A stretch of 64,000 bases of DNA from Paenibacillus sp. PK3_47 (GCF_023520895.1 NZ_CP026029.1:2542001-2606000); one strand, 5' to 3'. Positions 35,992-45,514 are shown, numbered from the stretch's first letter. Program-made: numbers and translations. Notes: generated by a model not told the origin, from the letters alone.

Positions 35992-36873
35992 TCATCCTTT
36001 CACTGCGCCAATCGTCAAGCCCTGTACAAAGTATCTCTGTACGAACGGGTAAGCCAGCAGAATCGGCCCGGTGGCTACAACGGTCATCGCCATCTTCAGG
36101 CTTTCGGTCGGAATCGCTGTGGTGACTACGGCGCCCGCGCCCATCATTGCCTTGCGCATACCGTCCATATTGCCGAGCATCTTGTACAGATAATACTGCA
36201 GCGGCATCAGCTTGTCGTCCGAGATGAACAGCAGCGCGTTATACCAGTCATTCCAGTAGGCAAGGGCCAGGAACAGTCCGATCGTAGCAAGCGCCGGTTT
36301 GGAGAGCGGCAGGACCAGACGGGCATAAATCCGGAAGTCGCCTGCGCCGTCAATTTTGGCCGATTCTACAATGGCTTCGGGAATGCTGCTCATGAACGAC
36401 TTCATGACAATGATATAGAACACGTTCAGCATCAACGGAAGCACCAGGGCCAGCGGAGTATCCTTCATATCGAGATAGTTGACCATCAGCAGGTACCACG
36501 GAACCAGCCCGCCGCTGAACAAAGTCGTGAAAAAGAAGAAGAAAGAAAATCCGTTGCGCCATTTGAAATCCTTTCTGGACAGCGCATAGGCAGTCATTGA
36601 AGTAAGGAACAGCCCTAGTACGGTACCTGCTGTCGTCACCCCGATCGTCACCAGGTAGGCCTGGATCATCTGCTCGGGATATTTGAACAGAATGCTGTAG
36701 GCTTCTGTAGAGAACACCGTCGGGATAAACTGGTAGCCGTCCGTTACGATCTTGCTTTCTTCTGTAAGAGAGGACGATACGACAAGAATGAACGGAAAGA
36801 TACATAGAACTGCCAGTATAATCAGCGATACATAGCCAATGCCAGAGAATATTTTACGGTCGAGCTGCTTCAT
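35992..36873 (-). CDS. Sugar ABC transporter permease, LplC/MalG type
   Basis: 293 residues with six membrane helices and the EAA loop (SIPEAIVESAKIDGAGDFRI, YARLVLPLSKPALATIGLF) that contacts the ATPase. It ends QRYFVQGLTIGAVKG, the typical C-terminus of LplC-type permeases. It sits between the LplB-type permease and the binding protein in one operon. Confidence 0.93.
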   Translation of the reverse strand: MKQLDRKIFSGIGYVSLIILAVLCIFPFILVVSSSLTEESKIVTDGYQFIPTVFSTEAYSILFKYPEQMIQAYLVTIGVTTAGTVLGLFLTSMTAYALSRKDFKWRNGFSFFFFFTTLFSGGLVPWYLLMVNYLDMKDTPLALVLPLMLNVFYIIVMKSFMSSIPEAIVESAKIDGAGDFRIYARLVLPLSKPALATIGLFLALAYWNDWYNALLFISDDKLMPLQYYLYKMLGNMDGMRKAMMGAGAVVTTAIPTESLKMAMTVVATGPILLAYPFVQRYFVQGLTIGAVKG

Positions 36874-36912
36874 CTCGTTACCTCCATTATCAGAACTGTA
36901 CTGCTGGCCGTG

Positions 36913-37833
36913 TTAGAATAGGGCCCGGTCTTTATCATATCTGCGGACAGCGTAATTCACGCTCATGATGGTTATAAAGCCGAGTACGGACTGGAACACC
37001 CCTGCCGCGGCCGACATGCCGATATCATTTGAAGTAATCAGTGATCTGAATACATAGGTGTCGATGACGTCCGTCGAGGAGAACAGCAGGCCGTTGTTGC
37101 CGATCATGTTGTAGAACATCCCGAAGTCTCCGCGGAAAATATTCCCGACCGCCAGCAGCACCAGTATGATAATTGTCGGATACAGATTCGGGATCGTCAC
37201 TTTCATAATCCGCTGAAAAATGTTGGCCCCGTCAATCTCGGCCGCTTCGTACATCTCGGTATCAATGCCCGTTATCGCAGCCAGATACATCACTGTCCCA
37301 TATCCAAGGCTCTTCCAGGCCGAGACGAGGACCAGGATATACGGCCAGTAGGAAGGGGTATTATAAATATCGATAGGCTCCATTCCGAACCCTCTCAGCA
37401 GCGCATTCACCGTCCCGATATCGTAATTGAGCAGGTTATAGGCAATCGCGCCGACAACAACCCAGGAGATAAAGTAAGGAAGGAACAGCGCCGACTGTGT
37501 AAGCTTACGGAACCATTTGCCGCCGACCTCGAACAGCATGATTGCCGCAAAAATCTGCAGCGCATTGTTGACCACAATGAACGCAATGTTATACAGTGCC
37601 GTATTCCGTGTAACGCGCCAGGCATCCCCCGATTCGAAGAAAAAACGGAAATTCTCCAGCCCGTTCCAGGCACTCCCGAAGATACCGCCGGCATAATCGT
37701 ACTTCTTGAAGGCAATGACAATACCCGCCATCGGGACATAGGCAAACAGGAGAAAAAAGGCAACGGCCGGTGCCAGCATCAGTAAGAGAACCTTATAATT
37801 TTTCAGATCGTTCCAAAATGTATGCCTTTTCAT
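36913..37833 (-). CDS. Sugar ABC transporter permease, LplB/UgpA type
   Basis: 306 residues, six membrane helices. Markers are YVPMAGIVIAFKKYDYAGGI, GLENFRFFF, PYFISWVVVGAIAYNLL, and the EAA loop YEAAEIDGANIFQRIMKVTI. First gene of the ABC operon, directly downstream of the YesMN regulators, which probably activate it. A TATAAT lies at 37871-37866 on this strand. Confidence 0.93.
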   Translation of the reverse strand: MKRHTFWNDLKNYKVLLLMLAPAVAFFLLFAYVPMAGIVIAFKKYDYAGGIFGSAWNGLENFRFFFESGDAWRVTRNTALYNIAFIVVNNALQIFAAIMLFEVGGKWFRKLTQSALFLPYFISWVVVGAIAYNLLNYDIGTVNALLRGFGMEPIDIYNTPSYWPYILVLVSAWKSLGYGTVMYLAAITGIDTEMYEAAEIDGANIFQRIMKVTIPNLYPTIIILVLLAVGNIFRGDFGMFYNMIGNNGLLFSSTDVIDTYVFRSLITSNDIGMSAAAGVFQSVLGFITIMSVNYAVRRYDKDRALF

Positions 37834-37865
37834 TTTTGCTCTCCTCTCTCTTCTCTATAGCTATC

Positions 37866-37871
37866 ATTATA
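37866..37871 (-). promoter_or_regulatory. -10 box of the LplB-LplC-binding protein operon
   Basis: TATAAT on the minus strand, 33 bases ahead of the first permease. The -35 (TTATCC at 17 bases) is poor, as expected for an activator-dependent promoter; YesN is the likely activator. Confidence 0.5.
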
Positions 37872-37937
37872 GAATCGCCTGCCCTGCAGGATAATTCAGC
37901 GGAACAACTAAACTTAATACTAATTCAACGATTTTTA

Positions 37938-37989
37938 TATAAAAACAGGCCCCTGCCCCGATGGGACATGGACCTGCTGGCGGCCTGTT
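37938..37989 (-). terminator. Terminator of the yesMN-like operon
   Basis: AACAGGCC (minus strand, at the stop codon) pairs with GGCCTGTT and runs into TTTATAT. It overlaps the last base of the YesN gene. Confidence 0.7.
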
Positions 37990-39569
37990 CAGATTTTGTG
38001 CCTTTTGCGGTACTCACCGGGCGACATGCCCATGTACTGCTTGAACTGGCGGTTAAAGTAAATAATATTTTTGTAGCCGGCCTGCTCGGCGATTTCATAG
38101 ACCTTTTTGGTCGGATCCCCGAGCAGCTCACATACCCGCTTCATGCGCAGCTCAGCAACAAAATCACTGAAGAGACTGTTTGTTTCCACCTTGAACAAGT
38201 GGCCGAGATAATTAGGGCTGAATTCGAAATGGGCGGCCACCTCGTTTAACGTCACCTTTTGATCGAGCCGTTCTTTTACATAGCCGGTAATTTCGTCAAT
38301 CAGCTTCCGCTTCTGCCTTTGCCGCTTCATATACAGCCGCTCGGACAGCTCAAAAAATCTTCTTCTCAGCCATGACAGAATATCATGCACCGTTTCGAAC
38401 TGAAACAGCACGAAGGGATCATGGGCGTCCCAGTTCAGAATCTCGTATAAATGCTCGTTCATCTGCCGCAGATCGGCATGGAGCTTGGAGGTGATACGGA
38501 TGATGAGATCGTACACGTCATTTTTGCGGGAAATTGCACAGTCTCCGGTGAACAGCTGCAGCAGGCAGTCATCAACAGCCGTCAGGTCATAGTCAAGCAT
38601 CGCCTTCAGCATCCGGTCTACCGTCTCCTCGATATGTGAAGCCATCCGCTCCTTCGGGTGCCATTCGGAAGCATCCTTAATCAGCCTGTTCTTGCCGACA
38701 ATCCACTTGATACTGAGCGCAGCCTGGGCCTGCCGGTACGATTCATGCAGCCTCACAAGCTCTGTGGTGTACATCCCGCTTCCCACCGTGACCGAAAGGG
38801 AGAACTCCTCATAGAACGCCTTGATCAACGCTTCCAGCAGGGCTGTGAAGACCTGCTCCTGAACCGCGGCAACAATTACAAAATGATAATCATATGTCAT
38901 GATAACCATGCCAAGATTATGCTCTTGCACAAACGACCTGATGAACTGACTCGCACGGCTGCTCCATGCATGCCGCTCTTCCTCGCCTAAGGTTTGGATT
39001 TTCCAGGCCAGATCGTCAATCTCAATGACCGCAACCGCAGTACCGCCCTGAAGATACGGTGCCAGAAGACCCTGAATATGCGCTTCAGCCTGCCCCGGGG
39101 CAGATTCGCTGAACCAGCGCAGCAGCAGCTCCTGATTGACCAGCGTCAGTGTTTCCGACAAGGCGCTGTGCTGCCTGCGCTCCTTCTCAATCCTGTTGCA
39201 GAGCTCCTTCAGCATGTCGTCCAGCTCATCGTCATCGACAGGCTTGAGCAGGTAACCGGATGCGCTGAGCTGGATCGCCTCCTTGGCGTAGCTGAAATCC
39301 TGATGCCCGCTGATAAATACAATCTGCACCTCAGGGTACAGCTCCTTTGCCTTGCGTGCGAACTCCACTCCCGTCATAATCGGCATCCGGATATCGGAGA
39401 GAATAATGTCAATCCGGTGCTGTTCCATCAGCTTGAGCGCAGCAAAACCGCTGGTTGCCGTCCTCACGCTGCTTAAAGGGAGATGGCTGCTCCCGGCTAC
39501 ACGGCGTCTCAGCCATTCCAGGTCAACCGCTTCGTCATCCACCAGCAGCACATTTATCTCTATCGTCAT
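37989..39569 (-). CDS. YesN-type response regulator with AraC HTH
   Basis: A 526-residue regulator: receiver domain with DDE pocket and phospho-acceptor Asp59 (DIILSDIRMPIMTG), a long middle region, and a C-terminal AraC double HTH (LDQKVTLNEVAAHFEFSPNY, LGHLFKVETNSLFSDFVAEL, VYEIAEQAGYKNIIYFNRQF). It starts 6 bp after the YesM stop, so they are co-transcribed. Expected to activate the adjacent ABC operon in response to the sugar sensed by YesM. Confidence 0.95.
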   Translation of the reverse strand: MTIEINVLLVDDEAVDLEWLRRRVAGSSHLPLSSVRTATSGFAALKLMEQHRIDIILSDIRMPIMTGVEFARKAKELYPEVQIVFISGHQDFSYAKEAIQLSASGYLLKPVDDDELDDMLKELCNRIEKERRQHSALSETLTLVNQELLLRWFSESAPGQAEAHIQGLLAPYLQGGTAVAVIEIDDLAWKIQTLGEEERHAWSSRASQFIRSFVQEHNLGMVIMTYDYHFVIVAAVQEQVFTALLEALIKAFYEEFSLSVTVGSGMYTTELVRLHESYRQAQAALSIKWIVGKNRLIKDASEWHPKERMASHIEETVDRMLKAMLDYDLTAVDDCLLQLFTGDCAISRKNDVYDLIIRITSKLHADLRQMNEHLYEILNWDAHDPFVLFQFETVHDILSWLRRRFFELSERLYMKRQRQKRKLIDEITGYVKERLDQKVTLNEVAAHFEFSPNYLGHLFKVETNSLFSDFVAELRMKRVCELLGDPTKKVYEIAEQAGYKNIIYFNRQFKQYMGMSPGEYRKRHKI

Positions 39570-39575
39570 CGTACG

Positions 39576-41321
39576 TTATTCCTCCCCCATAACTTCCCGG
39601 ATTTCTGCATTATTGACCGGCAGGATAATCTGCACGGTTGTCCCGGCACCGAAATAGCTGCCGATATGAATCCCGAAATCACTGCCGTATCTCAGCTTGA
39701 TTCTCTCCTCCACATTCCGCAGGCCATAGCTGCCCGAATTAGCCGGGTTGGAGCGCATTTTCCGCAGCGTGTCCGGGCGCATTCCGATCCCGTTATCGAT
39801 GACCTTAAGCTCGATGCGGTCACCCAGCCGCTTGCCGGTAATACGGATCGCAATGCTCTCGCCGAACCAGGCGTGCTTGAATATATTTTCCACAAACGGC
39901 TGCAGAATCAGCTTGATGACCGGAACCTCCAGTATGCCAGGATCAATATCGTAATAGACCTGGACAGCGTCCGCATATTTTACCTGCTGAATTTCCAGAT
40001 ACATCTTGACCTGCTCCAGCTCCTTGTCCAGCGGGATGTAGACCTGCCCTTCATTCAGTGTCAGCCGGTAAAATTTCGAGAGGCCCCGCACCATCTTGGT
40101 CACCTTCTCAGCTTCCCCCAGATTGGCCAGACTGCCTATCGTCGACAAGGTGTTGTACAGAAAATGCGGACTGATCTGCGCCTGAAGGGCGTCCAGCTCG
40201 GCTTGTTTTTTCTGAATGCCCTGCACATAGACATCGCGGATCAGCTCCTGGATACTTGTGGCCATCTGATTAAACGCATTGGCAATATAGACAAATTCAT
40301 CATTCCCCGCGAACCCGATCCGCTTGTATAGATTCCCTTCCTGAAAAGAGCGGGCCAAGGAGACGATGCGCTTGATTTTTTTGCCGGAAATGCGGGCGAC
40401 CAGAAGGCCGATCACCGCCATCCCCAAAAAGCTGATCGCACACACCGTAGTTATGGCCTGCTGCATCCGGCTTGCGTCTTTGTTCAAATAGGCCTGCGGC
40501 ACCCTCGCCTCGATCACATAACCTGTGATAGAGATATTCTCGCTGATCACCAGATAATCGCCCTGCTCTGCCTGTTCACCCCGCTTACGGGCCCCCTGTT
40601 CATACAGCGTCAAGCCGTTAGCCTGGTCAATCAGGCGGAGCTCAATACCCTGTTCTATCGGAAAGGTGGCAAAATTGCCAAACAGCTCGTCTATTCTTGC
40701 CGTAACACGAAGGTATCCGATGATGGCCGGGGCCACGCTCGAAGTCACCAGCTTGCGGACATACGAAATGTTGCCCAATTCCCGGTCTGTCCCTGTCTGC
40801 AGCCAGAAATTGTCCTTCTCATACGTCGAAAGTGCCCGGTACCACTGCGTATCGTCAATCACCTTATCAGGCAGCACATAATAATCACTCCGCCCGATAG
40901 GCTCCGTCATCTCATCGCCGGTAATTTCCAGCATCGTCTCATTAGCCGTATAGAGCGCCAGCCTCAGCCTGTTCCCGTACAGCTGCGGCGGTGCCTTCAT
41001 GTAGGGGACGATATCATCCCGCATCTTCAGCATGTTCTCCAGCGGATCGCCCCGGAACTGCAGCGCATTCTGAAAGTTGCCGTTCACAAACAGCGAATTG
41101 CTCATCCGTTTGATCTCGTCAGTCTGGTATTCAATATTGTTGCGCGTCTGCTTCAGTGCCGTCCTCACATTGGTCTCCGCCATCTCCGTCCGGGATTCCA
41201 CGAGCATCGTGTAGGCGATATAGCCGACCAGCATATCTGTCAGCAGAACCAGAATAAGATACGGAATCATCATCTTGTAGGTGAACGGAATATACTTTTT
41301 CCTGAACAATAACCTCTCCAT
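39576..41321 (-). CDS. YesM-type sensor histidine kinase
   Basis: A 581-residue kinase: N-terminal membrane helix (MMIPYLILVLLTDMLVGYIA), a large extracellular Cache-like sensor, second helix (VCAISFLGMAVIGLLVA), HAMP, and a HisKA_7TM-like histidine box (QISPHFLYNTLSTIGSLANL) with ATPase motifs DNGIGM and GSYGLRNVEERIKLRYG. This class senses extracellular carbohydrates. A perfect cre site lies about 65 bp upstream. Confidence 0.95.
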   Translation of the reverse strand: MERLLFRKKYIPFTYKMMIPYLILVLLTDMLVGYIAYTMLVESRTEMAETNVRTALKQTRNNIEYQTDEIKRMSNSLFVNGNFQNALQFRGDPLENMLKMRDDIVPYMKAPPQLYGNRLRLALYTANETMLEITGDEMTEPIGRSDYYVLPDKVIDDTQWYRALSTYEKDNFWLQTGTDRELGNISYVRKLVTSSVAPAIIGYLRVTARIDELFGNFATFPIEQGIELRLIDQANGLTLYEQGARKRGEQAEQGDYLVISENISITGYVIEARVPQAYLNKDASRMQQAITTVCAISFLGMAVIGLLVARISGKKIKRIVSLARSFQEGNLYKRIGFAGNDEFVYIANAFNQMATSIQELIRDVYVQGIQKKQAELDALQAQISPHFLYNTLSTIGSLANLGEAEKVTKMVRGLSKFYRLTLNEGQVYIPLDKELEQVKMYLEIQQVKYADAVQVYYDIDPGILEVPVIKLILQPFVENIFKHAWFGESIAIRITGKRLGDRIELKVIDNGIGMRPDTLRKMRSNPANSGSYGLRNVEERIKLRYGSDFGIHIGSYFGAGTTVQIILPVNNAEIREVMGEE

Positions 41322-41373
41322 GCGCAGCTCTCCTGTACAACAGATCTATGGTCATGCGATATGTTCATTCATT

Positions 41374-41389
41374 TTACAATGAATTGTAA
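41374..41389. promoter_or_regulatory. 16-bp palindrome upstream of the yesMN-like operon
   Basis: TTACAAT-GA-ATTGTAA is a perfect inverted repeat that overlaps the cre site by 5 bp. It may be a second operator, or part of the promoter (TACAAT as a -10 on the minus strand). Confidence 0.4.
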
Positions 41390-41398
41390 GCGGTTACT
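41385..41398. promoter_or_regulatory. CcpA catabolite-responsive element (cre)
   Basis: TGTAAGCGGTTACT fits the cre consensus TGWAARCGNTWNCW at all 14 positions. Upstream of the YesM gene, it predicts repression of the sensor system when preferred sugars are present. Confidence 0.75.
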
Positions 41399-41454
41399 AT
41401 ACTTTATGTATGGAAAATAAACAGACCGGCACTGCTTGCTTACCGGCAGGTTTA

Positions 41455-41483
41455 TTAAAAAAGGCCACCCTATGGGTGACCTT
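41455..41483 (-). terminator. Terminator of the AraC/GyrI-like gene
   Basis: On the minus strand AAGGTCACCC / GGGTGGCCTT (one wobble) with an ATAG loop is followed by a T run. Confidence 0.75.
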
Positions 41484-41578
41484 GAATTCTGGAGCAAAAT
41501 GCAATCACACGCGCCGCAGCCATATTCGGCTCAACAATCTGCAGTTTCCCACTGTGACTATACATATCAATCATACCC

Positions 41579-42430
41579 TTACCCTGCCTTCTTCCGGACC
41601 GGAATCCAGACCTCGCAGATCGCTTCTTCCTGTGTGCCATCGGCCCAAAAATACTTCTCCAGGCAAGGTCCCTCTACCTGCTCGAAGCCGGACGAGGGAA
41701 ACCATTCAGAGTAAATCCTTCTCCACACACCCTTAATCTCCGGGCCTTCGAAGACAGCATAGGTCTGAGTGGGAATATAAAGGGTGGTCAGTTCCCCAAC
41801 AGCTTTTGCATCTTCCGGCAGCTCTATCCCCATCAGATACCGCCTGCTCCCGTCTTCCTTAAAGTCATAGTGATAGCCGAATAGCAGTGAGCCATGCAGT
41901 CTTCCCGCTGATTCGTTAATCCGGTCATGCGTACCGTCCTTCCAGATCCTCTCCACAAACGCCGGGACTTCGGTATAGGGCTCCTTATGGATAAGGACAT
42001 CCTGCCCTATTACCGTAGCCGCCTGTTCCTCCACAATGCGGTAATTCATTTCGGTCTCTCCCTTAATCTGAATTTGAAAGGAGATTCGGGAGAACGACTT
42101 CAGCTTTACGTTCGGTTTCTTCGCCATTTGCGGCGTTACTCCATGCAGGCGCTGGAACGCTCTGGTGAATGCCTCCGGCGTCTCATAACCGTATTTAAGC
42201 GCGATATCGATGACCTTGCCATCCGAGCCGGCCAGCTCCTCAGCTGCGAGCGTCAGCCGCCTGTTGCGGACATATTCAGTCACAGTAAAGCCCGTCAGCG
42301 CGTGAAATACACGCTGGAAGTGATACTTTGATGTCTGGGCTGCTGCGGCAATATCCTCAACTTCAACAGCAGAGCCCAAATGATGTTCCACGTAATCAAT
42401 CGCTTGCTGAAGCAGCCTGATCGTCTCCAC
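41579..42430 (-). CDS. AraC-family regulator with a GyrI-like effector domain
   Basis: GTG 42430 (AAGGAGG 7 bases upstream) gives 283 residues; a much longer upstream frame overlaps no ribosome binding site. An N-terminal AraC HTH pair (VEVEDIAAAAQTSKYHFQRV, VIDIALKYGYETPEAFTRAF) is followed by a GyrI/BacI effector-binding domain (YTEVPAFVERIWKDGTHDRI, IPTQTYAVFEGP, GPCLEKYF). This layout is typical of multidrug or small-molecule sensing regulators. The target is unknown. It lies 95 bp downstream of helD on the same strand. Confidence 0.88.
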   Translation of the reverse strand: METIRLLQQAIDYVEHHLGSAVEVEDIAAAAQTSKYHFQRVFHALTGFTVTEYVRNRRLTLAAEELAGSDGKVIDIALKYGYETPEAFTRAFQRLHGVTPQMAKKPNVKLKSFSRISFQIQIKGETEMNYRIVEEQAATVIGQDVLIHKEPYTEVPAFVERIWKDGTHDRINESAGRLHGSLLFGYHYDFKEDGSRRYLMGIELPEDAKAVGELTTLYIPTQTYAVFEGPEIKGVWRRIYSEWFPSSGFEQVEGPCLEKYFWADGTQEEAICEVWIPVRKKAG

Positions 42431-42525
42431 AGCCTCTCCTCCTTTCAATTCCATTGTAGAAAAACCGCTCCACAGCTTCCTGACCGGAAATGCTTTAATC
42501 TGTCCAGCGTGATTGCCGAAGCGCC

Positions 42526-44880
42526 TTATTCCCCAGTCTCGTAGAGAGATGCGTCCAGCGCCTGGATATAAGGCGTCCATTCCCCTGGCGTGTAGAGCAG
42601 CAGCCGGTGCATCGCGCGTGTACATGCCGTATAAAAGAGCTTCCGCTCGCTCTCCCGGTAATAAGCCTGCGAAGAGGCGTCGTACATCAGCACAGCATCA
42701 AATTCAACGCCTTTTGCCAGATAGGCCGGAATAACCGCAATTCCCCTCTCAAACGTCAGCGTCTCCTTGGTGATGAGCCGCAGGCCTTCACAGCCCTCGG
42801 CTGCCAGCGCTTCATAAGCTTCACGGCTTTCAGCAGCCGTCTTTGTAATGACGGCCATAGAGTCAAAGCCGTCAGCCGCAAGCTTTGCCAGGTCCTCCTT
42901 CATCCGCTGCGCCCGTTTGCCGCTGCCGCCATCCTTCCAGAGCTGTGGCTTGCCGCCGCTCCGGTTGAACGGCACAATCTCTTCTCCGGGCAGCATTGCC
43001 TTGGTAAACTCCACGATTTCATGCGTGGAACGATAGCTCCGGACAAGACGGAACAGCTGTGTCTCCGCTTCACCGTACAGCGAAATTAAAGGCGAATCCG
43101 CTCTATGCAGATCCGTTGCCTGGGGAAAGATTGCCTGGCCAAAGTCTCCGAGCACGGTCATACGGGCGCGGGGAAACAGCTGCTTAAGGAACTGGTACTG
43201 GAACGGCGAATAATCCTGGCCTTCATCAATAAAAAGATGCCGCACCTCTGTGTTCATCCGTCTGCCTTCCAGAAGCTCTTTCAGATACAGAAATGGAGTT
43301 GCATCTTCATAGAAAAGCTCAAGCAATTCCAGCTTCCCTTTCGTTTGCCGGCAGATTTCTGTCCACTGGACAGGTACTTCTGTCTCGTTTGTCATTCTCC
43401 TGTAGGCAGTCTCGTCCCCGAACAGCTGTCCATATAGGCCAACTGCATCTATGAACATGAATTTTTTCATTTCCCGCTTCAGTGGCCTGAAGTGCTCCTT
43501 CACAATCATTCGGCGCAGCAGCTCTTCTTCCTGCAAGGAGAAATCATATACTTCCTCCTCCTTCAGGTCCTTCTTAAGCAAGGCATTGTAGGCTTCGGCG
43601 TACTGCTCGTTGTCTAGGTAATCCAGTTCATCCTGAACCCACGGCTCTTCATATTCCTTACGCTCCAGTACCGCCAGCTCACGCAGCAGCCATTCCTGCA
43701 GCAGTGCTACACGGTTCTCCAGACGGATGGCACGGTCGTAGCTGTAGAACTGCGTCTTCATCTGCTCAGCTGTAATCAGCTCGCGGTCCCGGAACCGGAC
43801 AGCACGGAATAACATCCCCTCTTGTTCCAGCCACTGCGCGTATTGATGAAGGGCATGCAAAAATGCCTCTGAAGCCTTATATTTGATCCCCTTGATTCGG
43901 GCTTCGTATGCCGGTGATGTTTCTGCTGTCAGTATATATTCAATCTGCCCGAACGGGTCCTCCAACGTGAGTTCCGACCCCAGCCAATGCGCGAGATATT
44001 CCTGAAAGGTGGTCTGCTGCATATTCTCTTCACCGAGCTCGGGAAGCACCGTAGAGACATAGCTGTTAAACATCGGATTCGGCGAAAATAGAACGATCTG
44101 GTCGGCTTTGAGTGTATCCCGGTGCTTATACAGCAGATACGCTACGCGCTGCAGCGCCGCAGATGTCTTACCGCTGCCGGCTGCGCCTTGAACAATAATC
44201 ATGCGGCTTTTATCATCGCGGATAATGGTATTCTGCTCCCGCTGAATGGTCCCCACAATGCTCTTCATCTGCGCATCGGCTCCCTTGCCCAGCACCTGCT
44301 GCAGCAAATCGTCGCCGATGGTTAAGCTGGTGTCGAACACATTCTGCAGCTGGCCGTCCCGGATTTGATACTGCCGCTTCAGCGCCATTGTCCCCTTGAT
44401 GGTTCCTCCCGGCGTTTCATAAGATGCAGGACCCGGGGAATAGTCGTAGTACATACTCGCAATCGGTGTCCGCCAGTCATACACCAGGAAATTCACTCCA
44501 TCAGTATCAATAAAGGAGTTTACACCGATATACACCTGCTCGCTGAAGCCCGTGCCGTCTTCCCGGAAATCGATGCGCCCGAAATAAGGCGACGGCAGCA
44601 GGCGTGTCATGCTTTTCCAGCGCTGCATCCGTACCCGGTGGCTCCGCTCCCGCTCCGACAGCAGCTTCTCCTGCTGCTTGATGCTGTAGAAGGTATCTGC
44701 GAAATCCTCATAAGAGCTCGTATTAACCGTAACTTCCTCCCAGAACCGCTTGCGGAACTCTGTCACCTGGTCACGCAGCCCGGCAACCTCCGGCTCCCAC
44801 TCGGCAATTTGTGAACGCAGCTTTTCTGTAACGGAATCCAGCCGTTCCTGCTCCTGCCGCCAGCCCTTTTCGTCGATCAT
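42526..44880 (-). CDS. helD: RNA polymerase recycling ATPase HelD (UvrD/Rep-like)
   Basis: A 784-residue protein from ATG 44880 (AAGGATG 10 bases upstream; ATG 44904 lacks a site). The N-terminal coiled-coil arm (EQERLDSVTEKLRSQIAEWE) is followed by YFGRIDF and YIGVNSFIDTDG. Walker A is GAAGSGKTSAALQR, Walker B FIDEGQDYSPFQ, and later motifs are VLGDFGQAIFP, RSYRSTHEIVEF, KGVEFDAVLMYD and YTACTRAMHRL. HelD releases stalled RNA polymerase from DNA in Bacillales. It shares this locus with a truncated sigma gene upstream. Confidence 0.93.
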   Translation of the reverse strand: MIDEKGWRQEQERLDSVTEKLRSQIAEWEPEVAGLRDQVTEFRKRFWEEVTVNTSSYEDFADTFYSIKQQEKLLSERERSHRVRMQRWKSMTRLLPSPYFGRIDFREDGTGFSEQVYIGVNSFIDTDGVNFLVYDWRTPIASMYYDYSPGPASYETPGGTIKGTMALKRQYQIRDGQLQNVFDTSLTIGDDLLQQVLGKGADAQMKSIVGTIQREQNTIIRDDKSRMIIVQGAAGSGKTSAALQRVAYLLYKHRDTLKADQIVLFSPNPMFNSYVSTVLPELGEENMQQTTFQEYLAHWLGSELTLEDPFGQIEYILTAETSPAYEARIKGIKYKASEAFLHALHQYAQWLEQEGMLFRAVRFRDRELITAEQMKTQFYSYDRAIRLENRVALLQEWLLRELAVLERKEYEEPWVQDELDYLDNEQYAEAYNALLKKDLKEEEVYDFSLQEEELLRRMIVKEHFRPLKREMKKFMFIDAVGLYGQLFGDETAYRRMTNETEVPVQWTEICRQTKGKLELLELFYEDATPFLYLKELLEGRRMNTEVRHLFIDEGQDYSPFQYQFLKQLFPRARMTVLGDFGQAIFPQATDLHRADSPLISLYGEAETQLFRLVRSYRSTHEIVEFTKAMLPGEEIVPFNRSGGKPQLWKDGGSGKRAQRMKEDLAKLAADGFDSMAVITKTAAESREAYEALAAEGCEGLRLITKETLTFERGIAVIPAYLAKGVEFDAVLMYDASSQAYYRESERKLFYTACTRAMHRLLLYTPGEWTPYIQALDASLYETGE

Positions 44881-44981
44881 CTTCCGGCCACATCCTTCAT
44901 TCAAATTTGATGAAAAAGAAAGTTTGACAAACAGCTTTTCCCCATGGTAAGATTAAAGTGTAAATAAGATGTAATACTTAT

Positions 44982-45002
44982 GACTTTTTTTATAAAAAGT
45001 CA
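44982..45002. terminator. A/T-rich inverted repeat between the sigma-like gene and helD
   Basis: GACTTTTT and AAAAAGTC are separated by about four A/T bases. It could weakly terminate transcription leaving the sigma-like gene, in either direction. Confidence 0.4.
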
Positions 45003-45049
45003 GTTGATCCTACTATAACACAGTGCTTCATTGTACGCAATCCATACCT

Positions 45050-45376
45050 CTAACCCGGCAGCTTCTGCCGGGTTTTCTTGTTTTGGTGAACAGTTTGATA
45101 GGTCCGTAACGCCTTACGCTTCCAATTCCGCACCTGCCTCACGATCAACCCGTTGAACCATGCTGCAAAATTTTTGCCGGGATCGTACGAATGCAGGCTG
45201 CGGAACAGTTCCACGTACACCTCGCTCACAATATCCGCTGCGTCCTGCTGGCTCGGCGCGAGATAACGGATCAGCCTGTACGCATGATCGCGCGTCGATT
45301 CATATACAGTGTGAAATGCATCTTCATCCCCCTGGCTCATCCGGATAAGCAGCGGGGTCCAATCTGTTTCCTTCAT
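45050..45376 (-). CDS. Short sigma-70 family protein with region 2 only
   Basis: ATG 45376 (GGAGG 8 bases upstream) gives 108 residues. It resembles ECF region 2 (AFHTVYESTRDHAYRLIRYL, DAADIVSEVYVELFRSLHSY) and NFAAWFNGLIVRQVRNWKRK, but ends soon after with NKKTRQKLPG. Region 4, needed for -35 recognition, is absent, and no region 4 is visible in any frame downstream. The last codons form part of a CCCGGCAG/CTGCCGGG hairpin. It may be a decayed gene or a deliberately short form, as with the separate sigma-O/RsoA subunits of Bacillus. Confidence 0.7.
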   Translation of the reverse strand: MKETDWTPLLIRMSQGDEDAFHTVYESTRDHAYRLIRYLAPSQQDAADIVSEVYVELFRSLHSYDPGKNFAAWFNGLIVRQVRNWKRKALRTYQTVHQNKKTRQKLPG

Positions 45377-45470
45377 AGGGCCGGCCTCCAATCGGGTCTT
45401 ACAACGGTATATTGGCTCTCAAGGCTCAGAAAGGTTCATTTTCCGGAAAAATAATAGTTCATACATAACA

Positions 45471-45508
45471 AAACCACGTCCGCATAACGAGTGCTGTGGG
45501 GACGTGGC
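45471..45508 (-). terminator. Terminator of the GNAT gene
   Basis: CCACGTCC and GGACGTGG on the minus strand close a loop and are followed by TTTTGTT, just past the stop codon. Confidence 0.7.
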
Positions 45509-45514
45509 TGTTTA

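Noticed and set aside
42430..42625. N-terminal extension of the AraC/GyrI-like regulator overlapping helD
   Set aside because: The extension is Arg/Gly-rich, antisense-like to nothing conserved, and GTG 42430 has an excellent ribosome binding site.
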